Below, piece by piece: positions 10,312 to 17,497 of a stretch of 64,000 nt of DNA. A program made the translations under genes and the position numbers. Origin of the DNA: Microbacterium pullorum (lineage in GTDB: Bacteria > Actinomycetota > Actinomycetes > Actinomycetales > Microbacteriaceae); the NCBI RefSeq assembly GCF_014836535.1, contig NZ_JACSQP010000001.1:188849-252848 (forward strand), given 5' to 3'. The notes beneath the pieces are model-generated. The model was not told the DNA's origin, made no database searches, and worked only from the letters and a program-made list of their open reading frames with translations. The first letter of the stretch is position 1, and every line of letters starts with the position of its first letter.

Positions 10312-10359
10312 GGCATCCGTCGCGTTACCGGCATCCGTCGCGTTACCGGCATCCGTCGC
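10312..10359. repeat. 18-bp tandem repeat, about 2.7 copies
   Basis: The unit GGCATCCGTCGCGTTACC is repeated twice exactly and then partly a third time. Diverged versions (GGCATCCGGCGCGTTGCC and similar) extend back to about 10260. It lies directly after the lipid kinase stop and before a long inverted repeat. No reading frame with convincing codon use covers it. Confidence 0.75.
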
Positions 10360-10369
10360 CTGCCCGGTG

Positions 10370-10432
10370 CAGGAGATCTCACCGGAACAGGACGATTCCG
10401 GACGAGGCGTCCTGTATCGGTGAGATCTCCTG
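10370..10432. repeat. Long inverted repeat (hairpin) upstream of the ASCH gene
   Basis: Arms 10370-10384 (CAGGAGATCTCACCG) and 10418-10432 are perfectly complementary. After a two-base mismatch on each side, a further seven base pairs form (10387-10393 with 10409-10415, ACAGGAC/GTCCTGT). The loop is 15 bases. It ends 38 bases before the ASCH start codon, so it could be a terminator of the upstream gene or a 5'-leader structure. No T-tract follows it. Confidence 0.8.
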
Positions 10433-10470
10433 TTCTGGAGGCTGCCGCTGCCGCCCCTACGCTGGAGCGC

Positions 10471-10935
10471 ATGGCCGAACCCGAATCCGCCGCCGCTTTC
10501 TGGCGCCGGCGCCGCACCGAGCTGCCCGAGCTGCCCGAGGAGCTGCCCGAGGTGTGGGGGTTCGGGGCGATCCCGGCGCACGCCGACGAGCTGCTGCAGC
10601 TCGTGCTCGCCGGGGTGAAGACCGGCACCGCGTCGTCGCTGTGGGACTACGAGGCCACCGGTGACGCGCTGCCCGAAGTCGGCGACTACAGCGTCATCCT
10701 CGACGGCGCAGGCGCACCGCGCGCCATCATCCAGACCACCGCGCTGGAGGTCGTCCCGTTCGATCAGGTGGATGCCGAGCACGCGCGGGCCGAGGGTGAG
10801 GACGACCGCACCCTGGCGCAGTGGCGCGAGGTGCACGAGCGGTACTGGCGCACCTACTCCGAGAACCCGCGCGGCTACGAGCCCGACATGCCGGTGCTGT
10901 GCGAGCGGTTCCGCCTGGTGTACCCCGTCGGCTGA
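10471..10935 (+). CDS. ASCH domain protein
   Basis: 154 residues. The fold is recognised from VWGFGAIPAHADELLQLVLAGVKTGTASSLWDY near the start (ligand-binding Lys and Ser/Thr), then GDYSVILDGAGAPRAIIQTT and YWRTYSENPRGYEPDMPVLC. ASCH proteins are small RNA- or nucleoside-binding domains related to PUA; some bacterial members act on acetylated cytidine. Substrate binding here is unproven. The N-terminal Glu/Leu/Pro run (ELPELPEELPE) is a local low-complexity helix. The ATG is at 10471. It lies between two long inverted repeats (10370-10432 and 10948-11024), an unusual placement. Confidence 0.88.
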   Translation: MAEPESAAAFWRRRRTELPELPEELPEVWGFGAIPAHADELLQLVLAGVKTGTASSLWDYEATGDALPEVGDYSVILDGAGAPRAIIQTTALEVVPFDQVDAEHARAEGEDDRTLAQWREVHERYWRTYSENPRGYEPDMPVLCERFRLVYPVG

Positions 10936-10947
10936 TACTCGCCGACC

Positions 10948-11024
10948 CTGTCGGAATTCAGGCTGTGCGCACCGCAGCCGGTCCTCGCCGGGCGCTCACG
11001 ACCCCTGAGCCTGAATTCCGACAG
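10948..11024. repeat. Perfect 17-bp inverted repeat with 43-base loop
   Basis: CTGTCGGAATTCAGGCT at 10948-10964 is exactly repeated in inverse orientation at 11008-11024. It begins 12 bases after the ASCH stop codon, so a terminator role is conceivable. However, the arm is long, has an AT-rich centre (GGAATTC), and no T-run follows. The 43-base loop has no start codon with a ribosome-binding site. Confidence 0.85.
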
Positions 11025-11113
11025 CCGCGGGGACCGGCCGGTGGTCGCTGCGGTGAGCGGTGCGCGACGCCGGTGCGCGGGGAGGCATCCGCTCGCGAGC
11101 GGTCCGAGGCTGC

Positions 11114-11178
11114 GAGACATCGGTTCCCGGGTGAGACACCACGCGGCGCGGTGTGTCCCACCCGGGAAGTGGCGTTTC
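11114..11178. repeat. Dispersed hairpin element, copy A
   Basis: The main stem is 11124-11139 (TTCCCGGGTGAGACAC) with 11153-11168 and has one mismatch. An outer stem, GAGAC (11114-11118) with GTTTC (11174-11178), closes through one G-U wobble. The loop region carries CACGCGGCGCGGTGTGTC. The loop, the following GAAGTGG and the overall layout recur at 21018-21092 with a different stem sequence. It touches the stop codon (11177-11179) of the flavin oxidoreductase gene. Confidence 0.8.
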
Positions 11179-12232
11179 AGGGCGCGTCGTCGGTGGTCGT
11201 GGCGGCGGCGGTGGTCGGCTTCCAGCCCAGCGACGGGGCGACGTGCGTCGCGAACGACTCGATGACGCGCAGGTTGAACTCCACACCCAGCTGGCTGGGG
11301 ATGGTCAGCATGAGCGTGTCGGCGCTCGCGATGGCGGCATCCTGCTGCAGCTGCTCGACGAGCACGTCGGGGGATGCCGCGTAGGTCTTGCCGAACGTCG
11401 AGCGGATGCCGTCGATGTAGCCGACGCCCTCGCCCTCGGACGAGTGGCCGAAGTACAGCTCGTCCTCGGCGGTGGTGATGGGGAAGATCGAACGGCTCAC
11501 CGACACCCGGGGGTCGCCCGGGTGGCCGGCCTCGCGCCACGCCTGGCGGAACGCATCGATCTGCTCGGCCTGCAGCACGTCGAACGGCACACCGCGGTCT
11601 TCGGTGAGCAGGGTCGACGACATGAGGTTCACGCCCATCGTGCCCGCCCATGCGGCGCTGTCGCGGTTGCCGGCGCCCCACCACACGCGCGAGCGCAGGC
11701 CGGGGGAGTGCGGCTCGATCCGCTGCCTGCCGGTGCCGCCGCCGAAGGGGCTCGCGGGGTCGCGCTCGGCGAGCCCCTCACCGTCGATCGCGCGCAGGAA
11801 CAGGTCGAAGTGCTCACGGGCGATGTCGGCGCCGCGCGGGTCGGTTGACCCGGTGTAGCCGAACGCCTCGTAGCCGCGCACGACGGTCTCGGGTGAACCG
11901 CGGCTGACGCCGAGGGCGAGTCGGCCGTCGCTGATGAGGTCGACCGCCGCGGCCTCTTCGGCCAGGTGCAGCGGGTTCTCGTACCGCATGTCGATGACGC
12001 CGGTGCCGACCTCGATGCGCTTCGTGGTGGCGGCGATGGCGGCCAGCAGCGGCAGGGGCGACGCCTGCTGGCGGGCGAAATGATGCACGCGGAAGTAGGC
12101 GCCGTTGACTCCCAGGTCATCCATTCCCTGGGCGAGGTCGATCGCCTGGCGCATCGAGTCGCCCGCGGTCAGTTCCCTGCCGCGGCCGAGGGGGCCGTAG
12201 TGGCCGAAGGACAGCGTTCCGAAGCGTTGCAT
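11177..12232 (-). CDS. LLM-class (luciferase-like) flavin-dependent oxidoreductase
   Basis: 351 residues. The bacterial-luciferase-like TIM barrel starts MQRFGTLSFGHYGPLG and contains YFRVHHFARQQASPLPLLAA, KRIEVGTGVIDMRYENP and DLISDGRLALGVSRGSPE. The last is the classic LLM flavin-binding signature. The class uses FMN or F420; the sequence does not decide which. Substrate is unknown. The ATG at 12232 gives the usual family length. The 3' end abuts hairpin element A, which may terminate the transcript. The C-terminal tail is Thr/Ala-rich and probably disordered. Confidence 0.92.
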   Translation of the reverse strand: MQRFGTLSFGHYGPLGRGRELTAGDSMRQAIDLAQGMDDLGVNGAYFRVHHFARQQASPLPLLAAIAATTKRIEVGTGVIDMRYENPLHLAEEAAAVDLISDGRLALGVSRGSPETVVRGYEAFGYTGSTDPRGADIAREHFDLFLRAIDGEGLAERDPASPFGGGTGRQRIEPHSPGLRSRVWWGAGNRDSAAWAGTMGVNLMSSTLLTEDRGVPFDVLQAEQIDAFRQAWREAGHPGDPRVSVSRSIFPITTAEDELYFGHSSEGEGVGYIDGIRSTFGKTYAASPDVLVEQLQQDAAIASADTLMLTIPSQLGVEFNLRVIESFATHVAPSLGWKPTTAAATTTDDAP

Positions 12233-12260
12233 GACTGGTGAAACGGATGCCGCGGGGCAT

Positions 12261-12650
12261 CTATTCCGCTGAATGCAACGACGGCCTCCCGCGCCGAGCT
12301 CGCGTGATCAGCGCCGCGATGACGCGCCAGCCCACGAGCATGAGCAGCAGCGTGACGGTCGCGACGACGATGAACGGCACCGCGGTGCCCTGGCCGCTGA
12401 GCGCGCGCAGCACCATTCCGCCGGCGACGGTGAGCACCCAGATGCCGAGGCCCGTCCGCACGGGGGCGGCCGGCGCCCGCCAGGCGCGCGTGGCAAGCCA
12501 GCCGGCCCCGACGGCGACCAGAAACGGCCACGCCGTGGTGACGAGCCCGAGACCGAAGGCGGCGGAGTCGTGGCTCGCGCGCCCGATCGCGGCGAACGCG
12601 ACGACGAGCACGGCATCGAGGGCGAACGCGGCGATCACGGTGCGGGTCAT
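12261..12650 (-). CDS. DUF3054 family membrane protein
   Basis: 129 residues with four hydrophobic helices: VIAAFALDAVLVVAFAAIG; the stretch containing TAWPFLVAVGAGWLATR; GIWVLTVAGGMVLRALSG; and TAVPFIVVATVTLLLMLVGW. GRASHDSAAFGL and GQGTAVPFIVVA match the small actinobacterial DUF3054 family, whose function is unknown. The ATG at 12650 is the first sensible start; further upstream the frame is Arg-rich antisense of the HNH region. A short gap to the flavin oxidoreductase start leaves room for a promoter. Confidence 0.82.
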   Translation of the reverse strand: MTRTVIAAFALDAVLVVAFAAIGRASHDSAAFGLGLVTTAWPFLVAVGAGWLATRAWRAPAAPVRTGLGIWVLTVAGGMVLRALSGQGTAVPFIVVATVTLLLMLVGWRVIAALITRARRGRPSLHSAE

Positions 12651-12706
12651 GCCCCCATTGTCGGCGATCGAGGTCGAACGGATGCCGGGGCGCGCTGCCG
12701 TCGCGG

Positions 12707-13111
12707 TCAGGGGGCGGTGGGCTCGGCGGGCAGGGCCGCGGCGTCCGCGGCGGCCGCTGCCTCGGCGTCTTCCGCGGCGAGCTCCCGCACGATCTGCCGC
12801 CACCGCAGCAGGAACGCCGGCTCGTCCAGTCGCCGCCGCCGCATCCAGGAGGTCACCTCGCCGTTGCTCTTGCTGGCGTTGCACGACCGGCATGCGGGCA
12901 CGACATTGTCGATCGTGTAGCGGCCGCCGCGGGAGATGGGCAGCACGCAGTCGCGCTGCAGTGCCGCGCCGTCGCCGCCGCAGTACGCGCACGCCGCCCA
13001 CGCGTCGAGGATGCGCCGCCACTGCGCCTCGGTGAGGTCGCTGCCCGACGCCGCCACCCGCTTCACGCGGCGACGCTGCGCCCGCGCGCGACGGGTCTGA
13101 CGGACGGCCAT
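12707..13111 (-). CDS. Small HNH endonuclease-like protein with Cys in place of the first His
   Basis: 134 residues. The zinc cysteines are in CAYCGG and CRSCNASKSN, framing the beta-beta-alpha metal fold. The usual DH at the first motif position is replaced by DC (LQRDCVLPISRGGRYTIDNV), while Asn in TIDNV and the second-half Asn (CNASK) remain. The N-terminus is very basic (RQTRRARAQRRRVKR), consistent with nucleic-acid binding. The C-terminal 25 residues are an Ala/Glu helix. The loss of the general-base His suggests altered or absent nuclease activity. The ATG at 13111 gives the compact form; longer upstream sequence is low-quality. Confidence 0.8.
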   Translation of the reverse strand: MAVRQTRRARAQRRRVKRVAASGSDLTEAQWRRILDAWAACAYCGGDGAALQRDCVLPISRGGRYTIDNVVPACRSCNASKSNGEVTSWMRRRRLDEPAFLLRWRQIVRELAAEDAEAAAAADAAALPAEPTAP

Positions 13112-13206
13112 GGCGCCAGGGTATCCGGCGGCGGACGACGGATGCCGGTGGCGCGCGGCCCGCCGGCGACCCGTGGCCGGCAGTGCCACCCCGCTAGCGT
13201 GGGGCC

Positions 13207-13986
13207 ATGACCACTCAGGCCCAGCGCGCCCAGAACCTGTCCGAGCTGCACGCGGCATCCGAGATCCTCCGCGTCGTGAACGTGTGGGATGTGGTCTCGG
13301 CGCAGGCGATCATCGCCCTCCCCGAGACGAAGGCCCTGGCCACCGCCGGCCACTCGATCGCAGCGACGTTCGGATACGCCGACGGCGAGAACATCCCGCT
13401 GGAGGTCATGCTCGACATGGTGGGCCGCATCGTCACGGTCGCCGGCGACCTGCCGGTCTCGGCCGATCTCGACGCCGGTTACGGCGACCCGGGCGAGACG
13501 ACGCGCCGAGCGATCGGGGTGGGTGTCGTCGGCGCCAACGTCGAGGACCGGCTGCAGCCGCTGGCCGAGTCCGTCGCCGCCGTCGAGGCGGTCATCGCCG
13601 CCGGAGAGGCCGAGGGGGTGCCCTTCGCGCTCAACGCCCGCACCGACGCGTTCGTGCGTGCCGGTGCCCGACCGCTCGACGAGTCGATCGCCGACGCGAT
13701 CGAACGCGGCCGGGCCTATCTCGACGCCGGTGCCGACATCGTCTTCGTCCCCGGCCCGCTCGACGTCGACACCACGCGGCGACTGGTCGACGGCATCGGC
13801 GAGCGCAAGGTGAGTGTCATCGGCCTGCCCGGTGCGCTGACCGCCGCGGAGTACGAGGGGCTGGGCGTCGCCCGCATCTCCTACGGCCCGATGACGCAGC
13901 GCGTGGCTCTGACGGCGCTGCAGGATGTCGCCGTCGGCCTCTACGCCGACGGCGTCATCCCCGCCGCCACCCGCGCGCTCAACTGA
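13207..13986 (+). CDS. Isocitrate lyase/PEP mutase superfamily protein
   Basis: 259 residues. The PEP-mutase/ICL TIM barrel is shown by VVNVWDVVSAQAI, the metal-binding loop VSADLDAGYGDP, GANVEDRL, FALNARTDAFVR, and RISYGPM in the last strand. The isocitrate-lyase catalytic KKCGH is absent, so this belongs to the oxaloacetate hydrolase/methylisocitrate-lyase-like/phosphonopyruvate group of C-C or P-C bond enzymes. The specific reaction is not assignable. The ATG at 13207 is 95 bases from the divergent HNH gene. Confidence 0.9.
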   Translation: MTTQAQRAQNLSELHAASEILRVVNVWDVVSAQAIIALPETKALATAGHSIAATFGYADGENIPLEVMLDMVGRIVTVAGDLPVSADLDAGYGDPGETTRRAIGVGVVGANVEDRLQPLAESVAAVEAVIAAGEAEGVPFALNARTDAFVRAGARPLDESIADAIERGRAYLDAGADIVFVPGPLDVDTTRRLVDGIGERKVSVIGLPGALTAAEYEGLGVARISYGPMTQRVALTALQDVAVGLYADGVIPAATRALN

Positions 13987-14073
13987 CCGCGGGGATCGGA
14001 GCCGGTCGGAGCGACCGGGGTCGCCCCGTAGGATCGAGGACGGCGTTGCGTACGGCGCCGCAGGGAGGTCGCA

Positions 14074-14631
14074 GTGGGCGACGCGCAGGGCGCATGGGTG
14101 CTGGTCGACGGCGAGAACATCGACGCGACCCTCGGTGGATCGATCCTCGGTCGCCGGCCGCAGCCCGATGAGCGACCTCGCTGGGATCGCATCCTCTCGT
14201 TCGTCGAGAAGACGTGGCAGCAGCCGACCCAGGGCCTGTTCTTCCTGAACGCGACCACGAACCTGCCGATGACGTTCGTGCAGGCGCTCGTCGCGCTCGG
14301 CTACAAGCCGGTCCCGCTGTCGGGTCCCTCCGACGAGAAGATCGTCGACATCGCCATCCAGCGCACATTGCAGGCGCTGCGCGACCGCGACGAAGACGTC
14401 ATGCTCGTCAGCCACGACGGCGACTTCGCCGACGACATGCGTGCACTCGCCGGCGGCCGCCGGCGCCTCGGCGTGCTGGCATTCGGGGAGTTCCGTAACA
14501 CCGGCTTCATCACCATCCCGGGGCTGGAGACCTACGACCTCGAGTTCGACGCCGGCGCCTTCGATGCCCCGCTGCCGCGCGTGCGCGTCATCCCCATCGA
14601 CGAGTTCGACCCCACGCAGTTCCTGCGCTGA
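14074..14631 (+). CDS. NYN-domain (LabA/YacP-like PIN-fold) putative ribonuclease
   Basis: 185 residues from a GTG at 14074. The NYN domain carries the acidic residues expected for metal-dependent RNA cleavage: WVLVDGENID at the start, DEKIVDIAIQRTL in the middle and VMLVSHDGDFADDMRAL. The C-terminal tail VRVIPIDEFDPTQFLR is typical of actinobacterial homologues. Targets are unknown. An upstream in-frame start was not favoured because VDGENID should lie close to the N-terminus. It stands alone between the PEP-mutase-like gene and the stress SDR. Confidence 0.88.
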   Translation: MGDAQGAWVLVDGENIDATLGGSILGRRPQPDERPRWDRILSFVEKTWQQPTQGLFFLNATTNLPMTFVQALVALGYKPVPLSGPSDEKIVDIAIQRTLQALRDRDEDVMLVSHDGDFADDMRALAGGRRRLGVLAFGEFRNTGFITIPGLETYDLEFDAGAFDAPLPRVRVIPIDEFDPTQFLR

Positions 14632-14810
14632 CGCGCCGACTGCGCTGACCCGCAGCGCGCGCCCGCGGATCGCACGGCGCGCGCCGGGTTGTCAACCCGT
14701 GCCCGCTCACGCGCGGTCCCCCCGAGACTGGACAGACCCGGCCGGCGAGCAGGAGCCATGCGTGACCTGTCAGCAGGCCACGGCTTCGCATGCCGGCTCG
14801 GGCTGCGGCA

Positions 14811-14836
14811 TCTCGTCGACGGAAACGTCGACGAGA
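14811..14836 (+). other. Perfect 11-bp hairpin with GAAA tetraloop in the leader of the SDR gene
   Basis: TCTCGTCGACG (14811-14821), GAAA, CGTCGACGAGA (14826-14836): a perfect 11-bp stem closed by a GNRA loop. It lies 58 bases upstream of the SDR start and has no T-run after it. That argues against a simple terminator and for a leader structure or protein site. Confidence 0.65.
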
Positions 14837-14893
14837 GCGGCGGATGCTTCGCGCTCCCCGCGGCCGCAGACCGCCCACGAGAGAGGAGACACC

Positions 14894-15790
14894 ATGTCCC
14901 GCGATCAGTACAGTTTCACCGACCCGACGAAGCTCTACGCCGACATCGACCCGCAGAAGCAGGAGATGGCCGAACCGGGGTTGGATGCCGAGCTGACGCC
15001 GAAGGCCGACCTCGGTGAGGACACCTACCGCGGCAGCGGACGACTGACCGGCCGCAAGGCGCTCATCACCGGCGGCGACTCCGGCATCGGCGCGGCCACG
15101 GCCATCGCCTTCGCCCGGGAGGGCGCCGACGTGGCGCTGTCGTACCTGCCCGAAGAGGAAGAAGACGCCCAGCGCGTCGTCGGCATCCTGCGCGAGGCCG
15201 GCGCGACCGTCGTCGCGTTCCCCGGCGACCTCAAGGACCCGCAGTACTGCCGCGAACTCGTCGCACAGACCGTCGAGGGCCTCGGCGGGCTCGACATCCT
15301 CGTCAACAACGGCGGCAAGCAGATCTACAACGAGGATCTGACGACGCTGACCGACGAGCAGTTCGACGACACGTTCAAGACGAACGTCTACGCGATGTTC
15401 TGGATCACCAAGGCGGCCCTGCCTCATCTGCCGGCGGGCTCGGCGATCATCAACACGACGTCGATCCAGGCGTATTCCCCGTCCGGCATCCTCGTGGACT
15501 ACGCCTCGACGAAGGCGACGATCAATGCGTTCACGAAGGGCCTGGCCGAGCAGCTGGCACCGAGGGGCATCCGCGTGAACGCCGTCGCCCCCGGCCCAAT
15601 CTGGACCCCGCTGCAGCCGACCGGCGGTCAGCCGCAGTCGAAGCTCGACGAGTTCGGCACACAGACCCCGCTCGGGCGCATGGGGCAGCCGGCCGAGCTC
15701 GCACCCGCCTACGTCTTCCTTGCGTCGGCCGAGTCGAGCTACGTCGTGGGAGAGACGCTCAACGTCAACGGAGGCATGCCGACGCCCTGA
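14894..15790 (+). CDS. General-stress-type short-chain dehydrogenase/reductase
   Basis: 298 residues. A 50-residue N-terminal arm (DPTKLYADIDPQKQEMAEPG) marks the GSP39/YghA-like SDR subfamily. The Rossmann motif is GGDSGIGAATAIAFA, with VNNGGKQ in place of NNAG. The catalytic Ser is in NTTSIQAY, followed by the Tyr/Lys pair YASTK. VNAVAPGPIWTPLQPTG and the C-terminal NVNGGMPTP complete the fold. It likely reduces aldehydes or ketones with NAD(P)H under stress. AGAGGAGA lies 6-13 bases before the ATG. A bidirectional terminator follows; Dps on the other side is also a stress gene. Confidence 0.93.
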   Translation: MSRDQYSFTDPTKLYADIDPQKQEMAEPGLDAELTPKADLGEDTYRGSGRLTGRKALITGGDSGIGAATAIAFAREGADVALSYLPEEEEDAQRVVGILREAGATVVAFPGDLKDPQYCRELVAQTVEGLGGLDILVNNGGKQIYNEDLTTLTDEQFDDTFKTNVYAMFWITKAALPHLPAGSAIINTTSIQAYSPSGILVDYASTKATINAFTKGLAEQLAPRGIRVNAVAPGPIWTPLQPTGGQPQSKLDEFGTQTPLGRMGQPAELAPAYVFLASAESSYVVGETLNVNGGMPTP

Positions 15791-15803
15791 CATCCCCCGC
15801 ATG

Positions 15804-15839
15804 ACGAAAGCCCGTCCGACGGACCGGACGGGCTTTCGT
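15804..15839. terminator. Bidirectional terminator between SDR and dps
   Basis: A 14-bp perfect stem ACGAAAGCCCGTCC (15804-15817) pairs with 15826-15839 around an eight-base loop. AAAG/CTTT ends flank a GC core. It lies between two convergent genes, 13 bases after the SDR stop and 19 before the dps stop. Confidence 0.85.
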
Positions 15840-15857
15840 GTTTCCTGCGCGAGAGGA

Positions 15858-16430
15858 TCAACGCTTCGGCGTGCGATTCTCCGCGCTCACCATCCACGAG
15901 AGCTGCTCCAGCCGCTCGAGGACGGCGTGCAGGATGTCGGCGCTCGTGGGGTCTTCCTCATCGACGTCGTCGTGCACCTCGCGGCACGTGGTGCAGACGT
16001 CGTCGAGACGCTCGGTGATGAGGTCGATGACCTCGGTGGTGTCGATCTCGCCCTGCGGGAACTCGGGCAGCGTCGTGGTCTGGGCGACGATGTCACTGCG
16101 ACCGTCGGGGAGGGCGTGCAGGGCCCGCATGCGCTCGGCGATGGTGTCGGAGAACTCGCGCGCGGCGTCGATTACCTCGTCCAGCTGCAGGTGGGTGTCG
16201 CGGAAGTTGCGGCCTACGACGTTCCAGTGGGCCTGCTTGCCCTGCAGCGACAGCTCGATGAGGTCGACGAGCACCTTCTGCAGGTTCTCGCCGAGCTGAG
16301 CCGACGCAGTGAACCCCTTCTCGGCGTTCTCCTCCTTCGTCAGCTTCGCACCGGTGCCGCCCGGGGCGGTGCGACGCTTGTTCTTGGGTTCGGTCGTCGA
16401 GGTGCTCTTGTTCTTCGTGGACGATGCCAT
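15858..16430 (-). CDS. dps: Dps family DNA-binding ferritin-like protein
   Basis: 190 residues. The ferritin-like core has the interface ferroxidase residues in KQAHWNVVGRNFRDTHLQLDEVID and further acidic residues in EFSDTIAERM. DEEDPTSADILHAVLERLEQLSWM occupies the last helix. A 45-residue N-terminal tail rich in Lys, Ser and Thr (SSTKNKSTSTTEPKNKRR) fits the DNA-binding tails of actinobacterial Dps. It oxidises ferrous iron with peroxide and stores iron while coating DNA. The ATG at 16430 was chosen since the longer frame upstream lacks homology-like composition. Confidence 0.93.
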   Translation of the reverse strand: MASSTKNKSTSTTEPKNKRRTAPGGTGAKLTKEENAEKGFTASAQLGENLQKVLVDLIELSLQGKQAHWNVVGRNFRDTHLQLDEVIDAAREFSDTIAERMRALHALPDGRSDIVAQTTTLPEFPQGEIDTTEVIDLITERLDDVCTTCREVHDDVDEEDPTSADILHAVLERLEQLSWMVSAENRTPKR

Positions 16431-16591
16431 GTCTGCTCCTGTTCGATCGGGATGGTCCGACGCTAGGTCGGTCGGGCGCACGGGGGCAGGTGCTTGCACT
16501 CCCACGCGCGCAGTGGTACCCGCCCGGGCCCACTGCGCGAACCGACGGCGCCTGCCGCCGCAGGGTCGCACGCCCGCGCTACGCTCGCGCC

Positions 16592-17497
16592 ATGACGCAC
16601 GACGCCGTGCCCGCCGCCGACACCTCGCTGCGGCGCACCTACCGCTACCTGCGACTGGGGGTCGCCGGCACCGCCGTGGTGATCGTGGTCGCCGTGACGC
16701 TGGTCATGACGCAGCTGGGCATGCTGGAGTCGATCAGCGCGGCGTACTACACCCCCGCCCGCGACGCCTTGGTGGGTGCGCTGATCGCGGCATCGCTGGG
16801 TCTGCTGTCCCTGTCGGGTCGGGGCGCGCAACGGGGCCTGCTGGATGCCGCGGCGCTGCTGGCGCCGCTCGTCGCGGTCGTCCCGACGCCGGTCATCACG
16901 ATCGCGGGTGTGGAGATGTGCGGTGGCGAGGCGTGCGTGCCGGTTTCGGTCCACGCGGCCGTCGACACGTCGGTGGCGACCTATCTCGTCGTGGGCGCGC
17001 TCGCCGTGGCGGTCGCGGTGGGGCTCGGCCTGCGGCCCGATGCCGGGCGTGCGGCGCTCGGGCGCATCTGGCCGTCGATCGTGCTGGCCGTCGGCGTGCT
17101 CGCGGCGGTGTGGGGCTGGTGGGGACTGGGCCGGGAGTCGTTCTTCGGGTTCGCGCATTTCGTGGCGACGGTGGGGTTCTTCGCGATCCTCGCGATCGTC
17201 TCACTGCTCGACGCGCTGCGCACCGACTGGTCGCCGGAGCCGGCGCCCTCGCGCGCCGTACGCAGGGCGTATGCCGTGATCGCGGGGCTGCTGACGCTGG
17301 ACCTCATCGCGCTGACAGCGTTCGTCGCCGTCGGCGGGCCCGCCGCGACGACCTTCCCCGTGGTGTTCGGGTGCGAACTCGTCGCGCTCGCGTTGTTCTG
17401 CCTGTACTGGGTGCTGCAGACCGTGAACACGTGGAACCAGGCAGATCCCACCCTCGTCGGCGGCCTCGGGCAGCCCGGCCGGCTCAGCCGTCGCTGA
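16592..17497 (+). CDS. Multipass membrane protein of unknown function (DUF998-like layout)
   Basis: 301 residues with about eight hydrophobic helices, including GVAGTAVVIVVAVTLVM, LVGALIAASLGLLSLSG, LVVGALAVAVAVGLGL and IWPSIVLAVGVLAAVWG. SISAAYYTPARDALVGALIA near the start and FGFAHFVATVGFFAILA resemble the DUF998/frpB-type family, but assignment is weak. A periplasm-facing Cys pair (EMCGGEACVPVS) is visible near residues 109-114. It overlaps the 3' end of the convergent SulP gene by 14 bases. Confidence 0.8.
   Translation: MTHDAVPAADTSLRRTYRYLRLGVAGTAVVIVVAVTLVMTQLGMLESISAAYYTPARDALVGALIAASLGLLSLSGRGAQRGLLDAAALLAPLVAVVPTPVITIAGVEMCGGEACVPVSVHAAVDTSVATYLVVGALAVAVAVGLGLRPDAGRAALGRIWPSIVLAVGVLAAVWGWWGLGRESFFGFAHFVATVGFFAILAIVSLLDALRTDWSPEPAPSRAVRRAYAVIAGLLTLDLIALTAFVAVGGPAATTFPVVFGCELVALALFCLYWVLQTVNTWNQADPTLVGGLGQPGRLSRR

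Noticed and set aside
13207..13986. Isocitrate lyase
   Set aside because: The KKCGH catalytic loop is absent and the protein is much shorter than isocitrate lyase.
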